This document shows positions 24,901 to 36,100 of a DNA stretch of 64,000 nt, in pieces. Numbering within the stretch: position 1 is the first letter of the stretch; each line of letters begins with the position of its first letter. The position numbers and the translations under genes are program-made. Location: assembly GCA_026413225.1 (NCBI GenBank), contig CM048557.1:68748987-68812986 (forward strand), given 5' to 3'. The DNA is from Otis tarda. Its lineage: Eukaryota > Chordata > Aves > Otidiformes > Otididae. Below the pieces are notes generated by a model, which was not told where the DNA came from, did no database searches, and worked only from the letters and a program-made list of their open reading frames with translations.

Positions 24901-27900
24901 CACCTCGTGCATCAGACCTCCTCAGCCTCGGGCATCACGCACGCTGGCAGCACTGCCCACAGCCTGCGGAGAGCTTTGCTCCGCAGGGATCAGCCTTTCC
25001 AGCTTCCCCAGCAAGGGGCTGTCACCGGTGGCAGATCATTTTGGAGTCCTGTTCTCTGGAAGCCAGGAACCCTCTGAGAAACTCAGCCTCTTGAGCTCCA
25101 AGAAAATCCAAAAGCCCCTGATCTCCCTTGAGATAATTCACTGAGCAGCTGGGATACAGCACACCTGCTTCAGCAGGAGACTGACCTACCTACACAACAG
25201 GGGCTCTCCTCAGCTTGTCCTCCAGTGCCAGAAGGCTGGGACAACCTCGTCGCCCAGCTCCCTGCCGAGGGAACGAGCACTACGCTAACTGAACGGGGGA
25301 GGAGGGTGCAAGGCAATGTTCTGAACGTCAGCTCATCTGGCTTCAACACCTTCTTGTCTTCCTCATCTTTCCCAAGGTTCGCAGTGCCAAAGGGCCTTCT
25401 GGCATCTCTGGGCCACTATCCCAACACAGGGAATCAGGTAACACCAACAGCAACTCACCTATCACATTCCTTGTTGTGCACAACCAGCACAAAGCACACG
25501 GAATTAAGCATGTGCATTGCTGAAAAAGCCACACACAATTTTAAGATTCAAACAGCTTCCTGCTCTTCAACTGTCAAAGAAATGCAAGCTGTCCCACAGG
25601 ACGTGACCAAAAGGTCGCATTTTGTGTGACAGGGGGAACCCCAGAACAGGCTTCCGCGAAGAGTAATTCCCGGTGCAGCTGCCAAGAGGAATGAGGCTGT
25701 AACCACGACGCGGTGTCTCTAAAGCGATGTACGGAGAGCACACCGCGGAGGATCTGCCTGTATCAGTCTATATTTTGGATTGTGACTCACACAGACACCT
25801 TGCAGCTTACAAATACTCAAACGGGGAGTGACTTTTTTCACTTATCAACAGTTAAAGGACAGAGCAGTTTTAAAAGGCTGGCGGGGGAGAAATCTAGCAC
25901 GTTCCTGAAATGCAGATGTGCTGCAGGCAAGAATTCCTTCTGCAGCTCTTGTTCAAACAAAAAGACACAACAATGACACGACTAAGAGTGATTAAAAGCA
26001 AACACACGCACAAGGACAGCTGTGCTGACTTTGTAGCTGGAGCCTTACTTGTTTTTGTAAACCCAAACGCCAAGTTTGTCCTTTGATGAAGGGGGTACCC
26101 CCTGACACTCTACTCTGACCCACTGCAGCACTTTGTCCGTGGATCTGGAATTTAACATGTAGAACTGTAGAAAATAAAAAGATTTTTTTTTACCCACACA
26201 GTTAGCGTAAAGCTTAAGTCTGACTGATGTTAAAATATTAACTTCTAATTAGCATGTACCGGTACAGAAATACTTTTTCAGTTATTTTCCTAGGTGCACA
26301 GAGCACTGACAATGTTTGGAACAAAATACGGACCCGAAGATCCTTATCTTGTTGCAGACTCAAGCTCCAAGCACTTTTTTACAAAAGTAACAGGACTACG
26401 GACATTGAGTTTTACCATCCAAAAGCTGACCTGGGATACAGTGAAGCTCTATAAAAAGTAGCAATTGTCTTACAATTTAAAAAAAAATATATAGTTTTTT
26501 TAAAAAAGTGGGTTTTTTTATGGTATTATCCCTTCTCTGTGTGAAACAGCATTTTACACAGAGAGAAACAACGATATATAAACTAACCAAAAGGTAACAA
26601 CATCACAGCAGCAGGAAGGAAGCAAGTCACTTTATAAAAACGTTCTTTGTTTCAGGCTGTTAGCAAGCATTGCACCAAGCTACTTTCAGTTTATACTTCA
26701 GAGCGAGGCCAAAACTAATTTAAACCACACTTCCAGGACATCAGAAAATATTATCGGAGACTCCAGAGGGGAATAACATTTCAAACAACCACAGAGCTGT
26801 TACAAATCACCTCCTGATATTATTCCAGTGAACTCTGGAAACTCCCGCCTTTCAAAAGAAGCAAACTCAGAGGCACCACTGCGATACAATTTACGGGTCG
26901 CGGTGTTTCTTCAGCGGTGTAAAGCTACCAGAGTGCAATCACCAGGTGAAATGATGCGGGGCTGAAGGCTGACCTGTTTTACTAACCTCGTGTAATCTGA
27001 GAAATGAATACACTGGAAGTCAGCCAGCTAATCACCTGCGTGGAAAAAAAAAAAAAATCCAAGTGGGAAGCACCAGATTTTGCTAGTAAAAGCTTCTCTG
27101 GCAAGCACAAAAAGAACACGGCTTCAATTAGTTCAATGTGGGCAAGCCGCTGACAGGATGGGAACGCCGGTTATCTGCTTCCCAGAGGCAGAGGTACAGG
27201 CAGCAGATTAAAATATTATGCTGCAGAAGCCGTGGAGGACACAGTGACTGGATACACGCTCAGCATGCCCTCTCGCTAACTCCTAAGCTCTGACACGAGA
27301 TCCAACCTGTCCAGGCACTCAGAAGTAAATATTTCCTTGATTTGTTAAGATTATGCATTTCTTACTCTGGATGGATTTTAATTAATTGAAAAGGCCACCT
27401 CTCGTTTATAAAAAAATGGAAATCAAAGCGAATGAGGAGAAATTTATTTGTGAGGAGGGGTTTACCGTTAAATTGCTAACCTTGTTTGTGTTGCCACGTG
27501 CGTGATGTCCTCCAAACAGGTACACCACTCTGTCTACGCACACGGCGCAGCTCCCAGACATGGAAGGCGGAACATCCCCCTCTGTTTTACTCTTCTTCCT
27601 AGAAGCACAATTTCAAAGATTTTATCTGATGAGAATGAACAATAACGATTTTATCTGCAGTGGAATTTCACAGCACGACCAGTATGTTTTTAATTACGAC
27701 AGGTCTCTGTGGACCGTTGAGTTACGAGTTCCTCACAGCCCTGCAGGTTGAACAATTTCCAGCGCTAACCTGGTATGACAGAGGGGCTGGGGAAAAGGCA
27801 ATTTAATTACCGCGTGTTTTCTGCGGGAGGAATCCCATCTGCCCAGTTCAGGAGTCCGGCATGCCTTTCACGTTCCAAATCCCAGAAAGATCCTCGGGCA

Positions 27901-29830
27901 AAGAGGATGCACCTCTCTAAACCGAAGGGTTCTATTGTGCTACGGGATTTTTAATGGTTGTAAACATTATAACCACAGAGTTGAGCTTCCAGCCCACGTC
28001 CAAGGCTCTCCCTAACTGCAGAAAAAACTGGAAGCACTGCTGAAATTGCGCTTTCTTCAGAGCGCTGAGGGGATGTGCCCTTGCAGCGCAAGGCCCTGGC
28101 TAGCTACCAAACTGGAGCGCTGGATTGCCTTCTCAGGCACACAGGTTTCACCCAACTTCCAGGCTCCCAATGATCTAAGATGACACAGTTGTTTCTTTGG
28201 CTTTATTAACATTTAAAAACAACTTCTTGAAAGGACAACAAGTAGAAAGCTTCGTACGGGTTCCCTCACCAACGCACCACTGTAATCAAAAGTGGGACAG
28301 GTTGCCCAGAGAGGCGGCGGATGCCCCATCCCTGGAAACATTCCAGGCCAGGTTGCCTGGGGCTCTGAGCAACCTGATCTGGTTGGAGATGTCCCTGCTC
28401 CTTGCAGGGGGGCTGGACTGGATGAGCATTAAAGGTCCCTTCCCACCCAAACCGTCTGTGATTCTATGAAAAGTTGTACAAATACAATTTTCAGGTGCTC
28501 TATCCTGTACCAGGCATCTCAAAACACCTCATACTGTCGATCACACACCCCTGTACAAGCTGCCTGTCCTACTTTGCCCTGTGAAAACACATCTGTTGTT
28601 TTCACAGAAAAAAATCGTATTTAGAAACATTTTACAGGTTTATGCACCAGTTTGATAGGTGGGAACAAAGAGATCAGGGAATTCTCTCTCTTTTCACAGA
28701 CCCTCAGGATGCTTTCTCTACCCATTTAAGAATGTATCTTTTTTTTCCCCCTAAAAACGATTAAGTTAATTATTTACTGTACCATCTTCCGGTTTCCATG
28801 TTGTAGATCCATATTTCATTTCTCGGCAGATAGAAGTCATAAAATCCCCTAACTTGGGCATTCTGCAGAACAGGTCAGAAAAGAGAAAGCAACATCAGAA
28901 GGAAGCTTGAGATAGCAAATTACAGACTCCTGTGAATGTTCACACCCCCTCAGAGACCTAATCACGGAACAGAAAACAGCAGGAGCTGTTAACTCACACT
29001 GCCACACTGCTGTAGCTCTCACCTGCATGTTTTAGGTCCTGCGGGGACCAGACAAGCTCCCGGCAGAGCCAGAGATTGGAATAAGTGGAAGTTAAACCTC
29101 CTTTTCGCAGCCTAAGCAGGTGAATGAGGTGCAGGAATGAGCCAAAATTTCCTTTTTAGTTCCCTCACCCCCTGCATGACGCCACCAGAACAATGCACCG
29201 ACGCTGCCTTGAGCTACCAACTTATTTACCGAGTTCCCTGACAATTCATTCCTGTCAAAACTGTAAAATGACTCGGTTCTCCTTGCAGTACACAGTGCGA
29301 TAAATAATCAACCCGCGATCGTTAACATGCCACATAGAGCTGTGCTGATAAAGCTGTCCATAACAGCACCGTTTAGCACGGTGCGCATTTCAAATCAGAC
29401 AGCACTTCCTTCTCTTCCAGCAGACACGTGAGTCGACACAGGCAAACACTACCATGCGTCCCGCAGAAGTCATCCGTTTGTCAAGATCTGCATCTAACTC
29501 TCATGCTTTATTTTGATATTTCAAAACTCTTAAGTGTCGCATTCTAATTTGAGATCTGGAGCTTTTCTCTTTCTGGAGGAGGGATAATTTTACAGAGTCA
29601 CTCCTAAACTAATGGGACGTAATTACCAGCACCATGGGTGGCAGAAGGCTTCGCGAACAAGGAGAGCGGCGTACCTTATAGCCTCCCCAGACGTACATGC
29701 AGCGTCCATCGGTGACTGCCACGTGCCCGCTGCGCTCAGCGGGGCTGTCGTTCTCCAGCTGCTCAAAGCTGTCCTCAGCCGGAGCCGGGAGCTCTTCATC
29801 TGCCTGCAGGTCCTCGTTGTCATCGGCCAT
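18563..29830 (-). CDS. KLHDC2: Kelch domain-containing protein 2, CUL2 C-degron receptor, 13 coding exons
   Basis: KLHDC2 is the substrate receptor of a CUL2-elongin B/C ubiquitin ligase that captures proteins ending in Gly-Gly. Coding exons in transcript order: 29830-29675, 28862-28783, 27598-27481, 26164-26049, 23835-23754, 23665-23582, 21612-21532, 21444-21386, 21036-20927, 20475-20403, 19402-19315, 18990-18938, 18686-18563. The total is 1224 nt, 407 aa (406 in human), all GT-AG and in phase. The ATG at 29830 gives MADDNEDLQADEELP, matching the vertebrate start. Six Kelch blades carry GG pairs at residues 49-50, 108-109, 162-163, 235-236, 286-287 and 337-338. The degron-carboxylate residues (human Arg236, Arg241, Ser269) correspond to Arg237, Arg242 and Ser270 here. 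The protein ends SNNTSGS, the C-degron-like tail known to mediate self-assembly and autoinhibition. Confidence 0.97.
18687..29674 (-). other. KLHDC2 introns
   Basis: Longer introns are 19403-20402, 21613-23581 (about 2.0 kb), 23836-26048 (about 2.2 kb), 26165-27480, 27599-28782 and 28863-29674. They contain a CR1 tail (28295-28469) and A/T runs. A CCCGGTT-based palindrome lies beside the exon 7 donor. Open frames such as 24.0-24.4 kb or 25.2-25.6 kb have no recognisable protein match or splice logic, so I leave them unannotated. Confidence 0.6.
28295..28469 (+). repeat. CR1 retroposon 3' fragment
   Basis: The fragment matches the avian CR1 end: CAGGTTGCCCAGAGAGG, CCATCCCTGGAAACATTCCA, GAGCAACCTGATCTGGTTGG and AAAGGTCCCTTCCCACCCAA, then TGTGATTCTATGA. 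It is a 5'-truncated copy of about 175 bp in KLHDC2 intron 3 (between coding exons 3 and 2 on the chromosome), antisense to the gene. Confidence 0.93.
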
Positions 29831-29842
29831 TTCGATATGCTG

Positions 29843-31129
29843 CTACGTGCACAGAATAACACACGGTTTGGAGCTTTGAAAACCAGCAGGGGAAACCACC
29901 AGAGGGAAAAAAAAAGAGAAACCACACACTGGTGTTCCCTTCACAATGATGTTTCAGCGGAAGAAGTTATCCTGTCAGTCAAGAAAGTTTCAGATGGAGA
30001 TTCCTCAGTTGTGTGTAATTTCTAATTGTTTTGGTTGCCAATTTAAGCCAAGGTCTCTAATTTAAAAAAAAAAAAAATCAGGCTTATCTATAAATAAATT
30101 AATTGATGATCAAAAACCCAATGCACAATGTAATAAATCTGAAAGCTTTGCTTACAGCATGGTTGTCACAAAAGTGAAAACTCCCGCAGCTTTTCAGACA
30201 AAGTCCCCTCGGGCTGCCTAAGCCCAGTCTCACAGAAACCTTCCCACAGCTGTTAAATGCAAGATGTGGTCCCTATCCTAAAAAAACCCCCACAAAACAA
30301 ACCCCCCGCTCCAAATCACGCCAGCATGCAAAAGGCCAAAACCCAGGAAAGACACCAGCTACGCGCACTCCTCTGTGCGGCTCAGGGGCGAGAGCAGCCT
30401 CCACGGCGGGGCTTGGCACGGGAGGAGCCCCAGGGCCAGGCTGTCGCTGGGGTCACTGGTAATCCAAAGCCCCAGCTGTGGCAGGAATCAAGCCAGGATG
30501 AGACACTGAAGTCAGCCCTGCCAAGTCATCCCGCGAGCTGCCTCCGCGCTCTGCCTCAGCCTGCAGTGGAGCAGGGGGACCCCCGAAAAGCCAAAATCAC
30601 TTGCCAGCTAGGAGCCATTCCCAATCGCCTCTGCCTGTAGCTGTCCTACAGCTACGAGGTGACACCGTCACCACACGATGATTTTCAGCCTCAGAGCAAA
30701 AGGTCAGGGAGGTTGGACAGCTCAAGCAATGCCTTTGTGCAACCAGGCAAAGCGGGAGAAGTGAAAAGGAGCTGTAACGCGATGATCAAACCCTGCACTC
30801 ACAGAAAATCCTCGACACCTACACCGCTCCTGACAGATTTCCATTTCCTCTAAATCGCCCCAACGATGGAGACGCTACACCACCTTCAGGAGTTTATTTC
30901 TGAGCCTTAATTATGCTTTAAATTATTAAGCCTTACCCTCAGCTCAGTGACATCTGCCTGCTTCAAACTAACCACATTTTTACTGACCTCTCCCCGCTGA
31001 CAAGCATTTTTATTTTAATTTTTTTTTTAACAACCTAAGACGCACTGGACAACCGTCCCCCTTCAGGCATTTTTCAGCCCCGCACTGTCACGCTTCTCAC
31101 ACGTCACTGCAATTTCCCAGCTCCCCGGG
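29843..31129 (-). other. KLHDC2 first intron
   Basis: The interval between the ATG-exon acceptor and the CpG island has an A-run near 30062-30076 and T-rich stretches near 31018-31028. I see no coding exon, CR1 copy or RNA gene in it. Confidence 0.5.
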
Positions 31130-31570
31130 CTGCCCCCACCCCTCAGGACCCCCCGTGTCGAGCCCCGGCGGGACACACGCGTGACACGGGCCCCCGCGCA
31201 GGGCACCGCGCCGCCGCTGCGCTCACCAGGCCCGCTAACCGCCCCCCGCCCAAGTTTGACACACCCCCCGCCCCAACCCCACCTCTCCCCACCCCACCTC
31301 GGCCTTCGGCCCGCAGACCCGCGCCCCGCCGAGCCGCCTCCCCCCCCGCCCCGCTCCCCGGGCCCTACCGCGGTGGCGTTGGCGGGGCGGAGGCCGCGGC
31401 CGCCCCCTCCCTCACCTCCGCGGGCCGCGCGGCGTCAACATCCGCCGCTTCCGGCAGCGCCGCGCAGGCGCAGTCCCGCCCAGGCGCGGCGCGAGGCCCG
31501 TCCCGCCGCCGGGGAGGCGGGCTCACTGCTCCGGTTGCTTTTACCGGGGGAAGGCCCGAGGAGCGGGATC
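31130..31570 (-). promoter_or_regulatory. KLHDC2 CpG-island promoter with ETS and NRF1-like motifs
   Basis: This is a C+G-dense, CpG-rich, TATA-less stretch flanked by AT-rich DNA. On the minus strand, CCGGAAGC at 31453-31446 fits an ETS/GABP site, and TGCGCCTGCGCGG (about 31472-31460) resembles a variant NRF1 site. Both sit just upstream of the proposed first-exon donor. This type of promoter is usual for housekeeping genes. It begins only about 350 bp beyond the likely KLHDC1 poly(A) site. Confidence 0.65.
31416..31490 (-). other. KLHDC2: Probable non-coding first exon and donor of KLHDC2
   Basis: The KLHDC2 ATG exon is preceded on its strand by a good acceptor (ACGTAG at 29848-29843), leaving only 12 nt of 5' UTR (29842-29831). 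A first exon must therefore lie upstream. The only CpG-rich region upstream before KLHDC1 has a strong donor, GGAG|GTGAGG, at 31416/31415 on the minus strand. Pairing these gives an intron of about 1.57 kb. The left end is defined by the donor; the transcription start is only guessed from the promoter motifs at 31444-31475. Confidence 0.5.
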
Positions 31571-31835
31571 GGGGCTGTTACCCGCACCTCCCCGGATGAA
31601 AACCATGGGGCCGACAGGGATATATTTTTTTTTTTGTCAAAAAGAAAACCGCGTTAACCGGGAGAGCGCAACTCTGTTAAAAAAAGCCACCGTAGACATA
31701 TAGTTATGGCTCTGCTCCAATACCCAGTCACAAAACTTCCCTCTATGACAGTCCTCCTTTCCCCAATGAAGTTTTGCAGACACTAAAAATGTCAAAAACT
31801 AGTCAAAAATGGGTCTCCATTCAACTCTATAAAAT

Positions 31836-32623
31836 TTTAATGACTGTGTTCCTGTTAACTAAGTATTCGAAACAGAAAAATAGCAAGTAACTACATATGC
31901 TCTTTTTAAACAATAAATAAGCATTTTTTTTAAACAAGAATTAAATATAAACTTTACACGTCCAAAATACACTATACAACCTATTTCAAAAAGGACTCAT
32001 TGGTTACAGAAACAGTAAAACCGTATTATGAACTGCACGTAAGCTTTCCTATCCGAATGGTGATGCTGCCGACGGCAGCTTTTCTTCAAGTTCCACGGTC
32101 AGCTTATTGATTTTCCTACTTCAATTAAGAGGTCTGGCTCCGTCGTTTGACGAGATGGCCAGATGAGAGAGTCTGGTGGAATCAAACAATCAAGCTTTAG
32201 TGGTGTAGAGCAAATTAGTCACCTTTCTCAAGACTTCCAAAGTCAATCTTCCAAAGACACTGTGTTGAACTAATTTTATCTTTCCAGAAAGGCTGATGTG
32301 ATAAGGCCGTAGCAAGACTTTTAACTTATCCAGCTGAAAACATTTTGTATCATCTGCCACCTTCAAAAAGAACAAGTTGTATGGACTGTCTCATTAAGAC
32401 CACAACAGCAGAAGTTAACAATATATACAAATTAAGTTTTATCAGTTTTCTATAATGCAGAAAACAAGAGACTTCCATAAAAAGGATTTCTTTGTTCTCA
32501 AACTTCACTTAGAAACTCAGCTTAACATACAGTTGTTCTGTAGCATTGGTAAAGTTCACTAACAAAAGACTTTGCTGTACGCTGTAAATAAACCAAAGCG
32601 TTCAACAGTTTTGTTGCCATTGT
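31836..32623 (-). other. KLHDC1: KLHDC1 3' UTR with candidate poly(A) signal
   Basis: AT-rich sequence follows the stop. The best hexamer is ATTAAA on the minus strand, at 31841-31836, about 785 nt after the stop. I found no canonical AATAAA on this strand between the stop and the KLHDC2 CpG island. The end is therefore approximate. Confidence 0.45.
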
Positions 32624-32806
32624 TCATGTGTTTAGTTGACTTTGTCTTTCCGTTTCAGCTTTTTTCTCTTGCCGGTGGTTAACTGCAGCCCAGAAGGTTA
32701 TTTTTTTCAGCACCTGCTGCAAAAGTTTCGACGGCAAGCATGGGATTTGGTTCTCTAAGAGCGTTGCATTCTTACCAATGCAGTCAAGACACAACCTGAA
32801 AGAAGG

Positions 32807-32837
<31 letters not shown>

Positions 32838-33184
32838 GATTTAAGTAAATGGTCTGTAACCTAAAGACAAAAAAGTGATATCTAAGATATCTAATAAAAG
32901 CTTGCAATGTTCATACACATGTTGTGCTTGCACGTGCGGGACAGAGTCCTATACCACACCAGCGTTTAAACTGCTACAGATTGCCACACACTGAGTGTTT
33001 CAAATATTTACTGAGGAGGTAATTTGATATTTTACTTGCCTATGTAGGAGTAGCTGGTTAAAACCCGTGTGTAAAAGCACGGTGCCGTACCGATTTACAC
33101 TAGACTCTTTGTGCCGATAACCTCAACTCACCTGAGCAGTGAATAGGGTTGAGTCTGAAATATCAACAAGTCACTGCAGTGACC
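32624..33184 (-). other. KLHDC1: KLHDC1 C-terminal box region
   Basis: Exons 33184-33132 and 32795-32624 encode GHCSDLLIFQTQPYSLLRLC, then LDCIGKN, LPSKLLQQVLKKI and a basic tail. YSLLRLCLDCI aligns with the elongin BC-box of KLHDC2, and LPSKLL with its cullin box. The last exon is 48 nt longer than that of KLHDC2 and adds a Lys/Glu/Gln-rich extension where KLHDC2 has its SGS tail. Confidence 0.8.
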
Positions 33185-36100
33185 CTGATCAACAGAAAAA
33201 AAAAAAAAAAAACCACAAACATTAAAATGACAAACAGCTGATCTCAGAAATATTACTGGTTTCTAGATTAATGTAACATTTATTACCACATGCGGAATTT
33301 AAAACTGATAATCCCTAAACAATTTTTTATGAACAATTTGAATAACAAATTCCTTTTTATGAGCCTAACAAGGAAAAATCCCTCCTGAATTCTTTCCAAG
33401 AGGACCCAAGGTCACATCTCATAACAGCGTATGTTATGAATGAACCCAATAATATCAGCAATTGTATTAACTTTATTTTATTTCAATTTCAATTGAAATA
33501 AAATAAAGTTTACTGACCGTGTCCATGAAATGCAAGTCATCTTTGCTTCCACCGAACACCAGCACTTCTCCTTCTTTTCCAAGGCAGGCTGTGTGCCACA
33601 ATCTAGAAATAAAATTATAAATAGCGTTAGCGACCGAGTGACGGCAACCAGTTGTGTGTTATTAGCAAAACAAATCTACAATCTAAATGTTTTTAAGGGT
33701 TTCTGAGAAGCAGTAAGTTTACTCATATTCTACCCTCAACTGATTCAAAATGTACGCGGGAAGGACAGGCAGCCATGCATGCACAAGCCCTTACTTCTTA
33801 GAAAACCAAGACAAAGACATTATTTCAAAAGCCTTCAGAGGTAAAATGTAATACTGTAAAATATGATATTACTCATTTCTTTAACAATATAAAAGGAGAG
33901 AGCAATGTGACTATCCATCTCATGAGAATCTTGCTGAATGATTACATTTCACAAAGACAATGTATTGTTGTCATTATTTGACTCTAGTTACATATACTTT
34001 GTCTTATCACTACCTCAACAAAACATTACAGTTGAAAATTTTTAGAAAACAAAATAACTGTACAAAGCAAGCTTTTGCCAAGAACAGCTTTTCTTTTTCC
34101 TTTTTTTCCCCCCTTTAAAAATTTTCCACAATTTCTTTAATTCGTAACGACAGCTCTAATGGCTTTAAGATTGTGGGGGTTTCAAGTACTGACTCATCCC
34201 TGCACGCTAGCACGAGGGCTTCAGAACGTACGTTATCCTGTTTCGGTTTCATGCTTCCCCCAAAGATTCCCGGGGATCATTTTCTACGTGTCAATTACTT
34301 ACATCACGCCCACAAGTTAAGATGTGTCGTGCATAAAAAAGAACTTGGTATTAAAAAAAGCCAACTAAACAAATCAACCCAAAATCTGACTTGTGTAATC
34401 TTGCTTTAACAAAGGTTCTGCTAACTTCAGCCGCCACGCCTTGCTAGATTTACTTTTTATTACTGGCAGATCAAAATCTGTAATTTTCCTACTGGTGTAT
34501 CACCACTGAAGTAAGCATCACAAGATTATTATCACCACAGAGCTCTGGCCCTTTTAATCTCCTTAACCAAAATAAAACGCACCGCTAGAAATCCCATGCA
34601 AAAGTAAACGTTCTCACTTTCTTACTCCATTCACATCAGTAATTATTCACCGTTCTCCTTAGGCTAAACTGTATCCCACCTTTTCTCTTCCTCATACCTG
34701 TAGATAGATCTGTCTCTGCCTTATCTGCAAAACGAAAACTCTGTCCTGGACTTCATCACCGCAGAACACTGGGAAGCCTTTCCTGCCTTGACTGTGTTGA
34801 CATCCTAGCTCGCAACCTGATGCTTTTTTCTACAGACTGACAGAGTTTATGTCCTCTCACAGCTGCTCTAACTTATCACCTAAACATTCTAACAAAGCAA
34901 GTTATTTACATTATACAGATGCTGAATTGATGTAACCTTTTTTTACACAGCTCTTCCAACTAGAATAACAGAATTACACTGTCATGAAAACACTGGGACT
35001 CTGTAAAAGTTAAACATGCAATTTCTTCTCTACTTTAACAGGGCATGCAAAATGTTAGCTGAAGTACAACTGGGGGACAGAAAGAATCAAAGTATTTTCT
35101 ACCAATACAGAATCACAGGTCTATAACCTGGAAGGCAATTTTTTAGAAATTACTAAAAATGAAGGTTGAAAGAAATTATTCTTTACAGAATGTAAGGAGG
35201 GAAACAATTTTGCAGAAGCATTGTGAAAATACACTAATGTATATGTGATATGCCACATATTATTATAAAATAATAGAAAGATATTTTAAAAGTACACATA
35301 TACGTATCATTGCCAGTGCATTTTAAGTCCTGCTGTAAAGTCTTATGAGCAACAGAACTGACTTAAACCTTTTTCAGCTGCAGAGATTCTGCAGTAATCT
35401 TGTGTAAGGATAGGGGTACAATTACGGTACAAGTACTTCACGCTCAAACTAGTTCAATGTATAGACAGGCTTTTGGTATGGCAACTTCTACTCCTTTTAT
35501 CCATGTTTTCAGGACTTCCTGAAAAAGGTTATTGAAGGATTTTTTTTTTTTAAAAAGGTTGGGGGTGGTCAGGAAATGTCATTTATTCCGCAAAGAATTA
35601 GGTCAATGAAAGGCAGCTGTCCTCAGCCTACAAACTGCATACCAAGATCTTCAGATGGTGGAGAACCGTAGGACACATTTGGACTTGAGGGAGCTCTGAG
35701 ACTCCTGGCAGCACGTGACCCAAAAGCTCTGCTCTCTTAAGAGGGTCTGGGCTGCATGTGCAGTACTGTCACCAGCAAATTTAGCAGCACCGACCTCAGG
35801 AACCCTCTTTGGTGCTTCCTGCAGCAAGGAAGGTGGCTTGCTCAACAGCCTCTCTGCCAGCACAGCCAAGAGACACTTCCACTTTGTAGCCCAGTATGGG
35901 ATCTGCCCTTGAACTGCCCGAAAGCCACTTGGGAGTCAAGAGTCACAGGTCCCTAACATCCAGCCCTGCCGCCACCTGAGGCACAAAGGTTATTCCAGCT
36001 TAACTGCAGAGTAAAGGCTGAGCTGCAGCTCCCTAGGCTGCTGCCTATAGAAAAAGCACATTCTGTCCCTTCCTGATCCTTTTTTTTTTTATGATGTTCC

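Noticed and set aside
31181..31657. 158-codon Pro/Arg-rich open frame in the KLHDC2 CpG island
   Set aside because: GC-driven chance frame antisense to the promoter, with no similarity.
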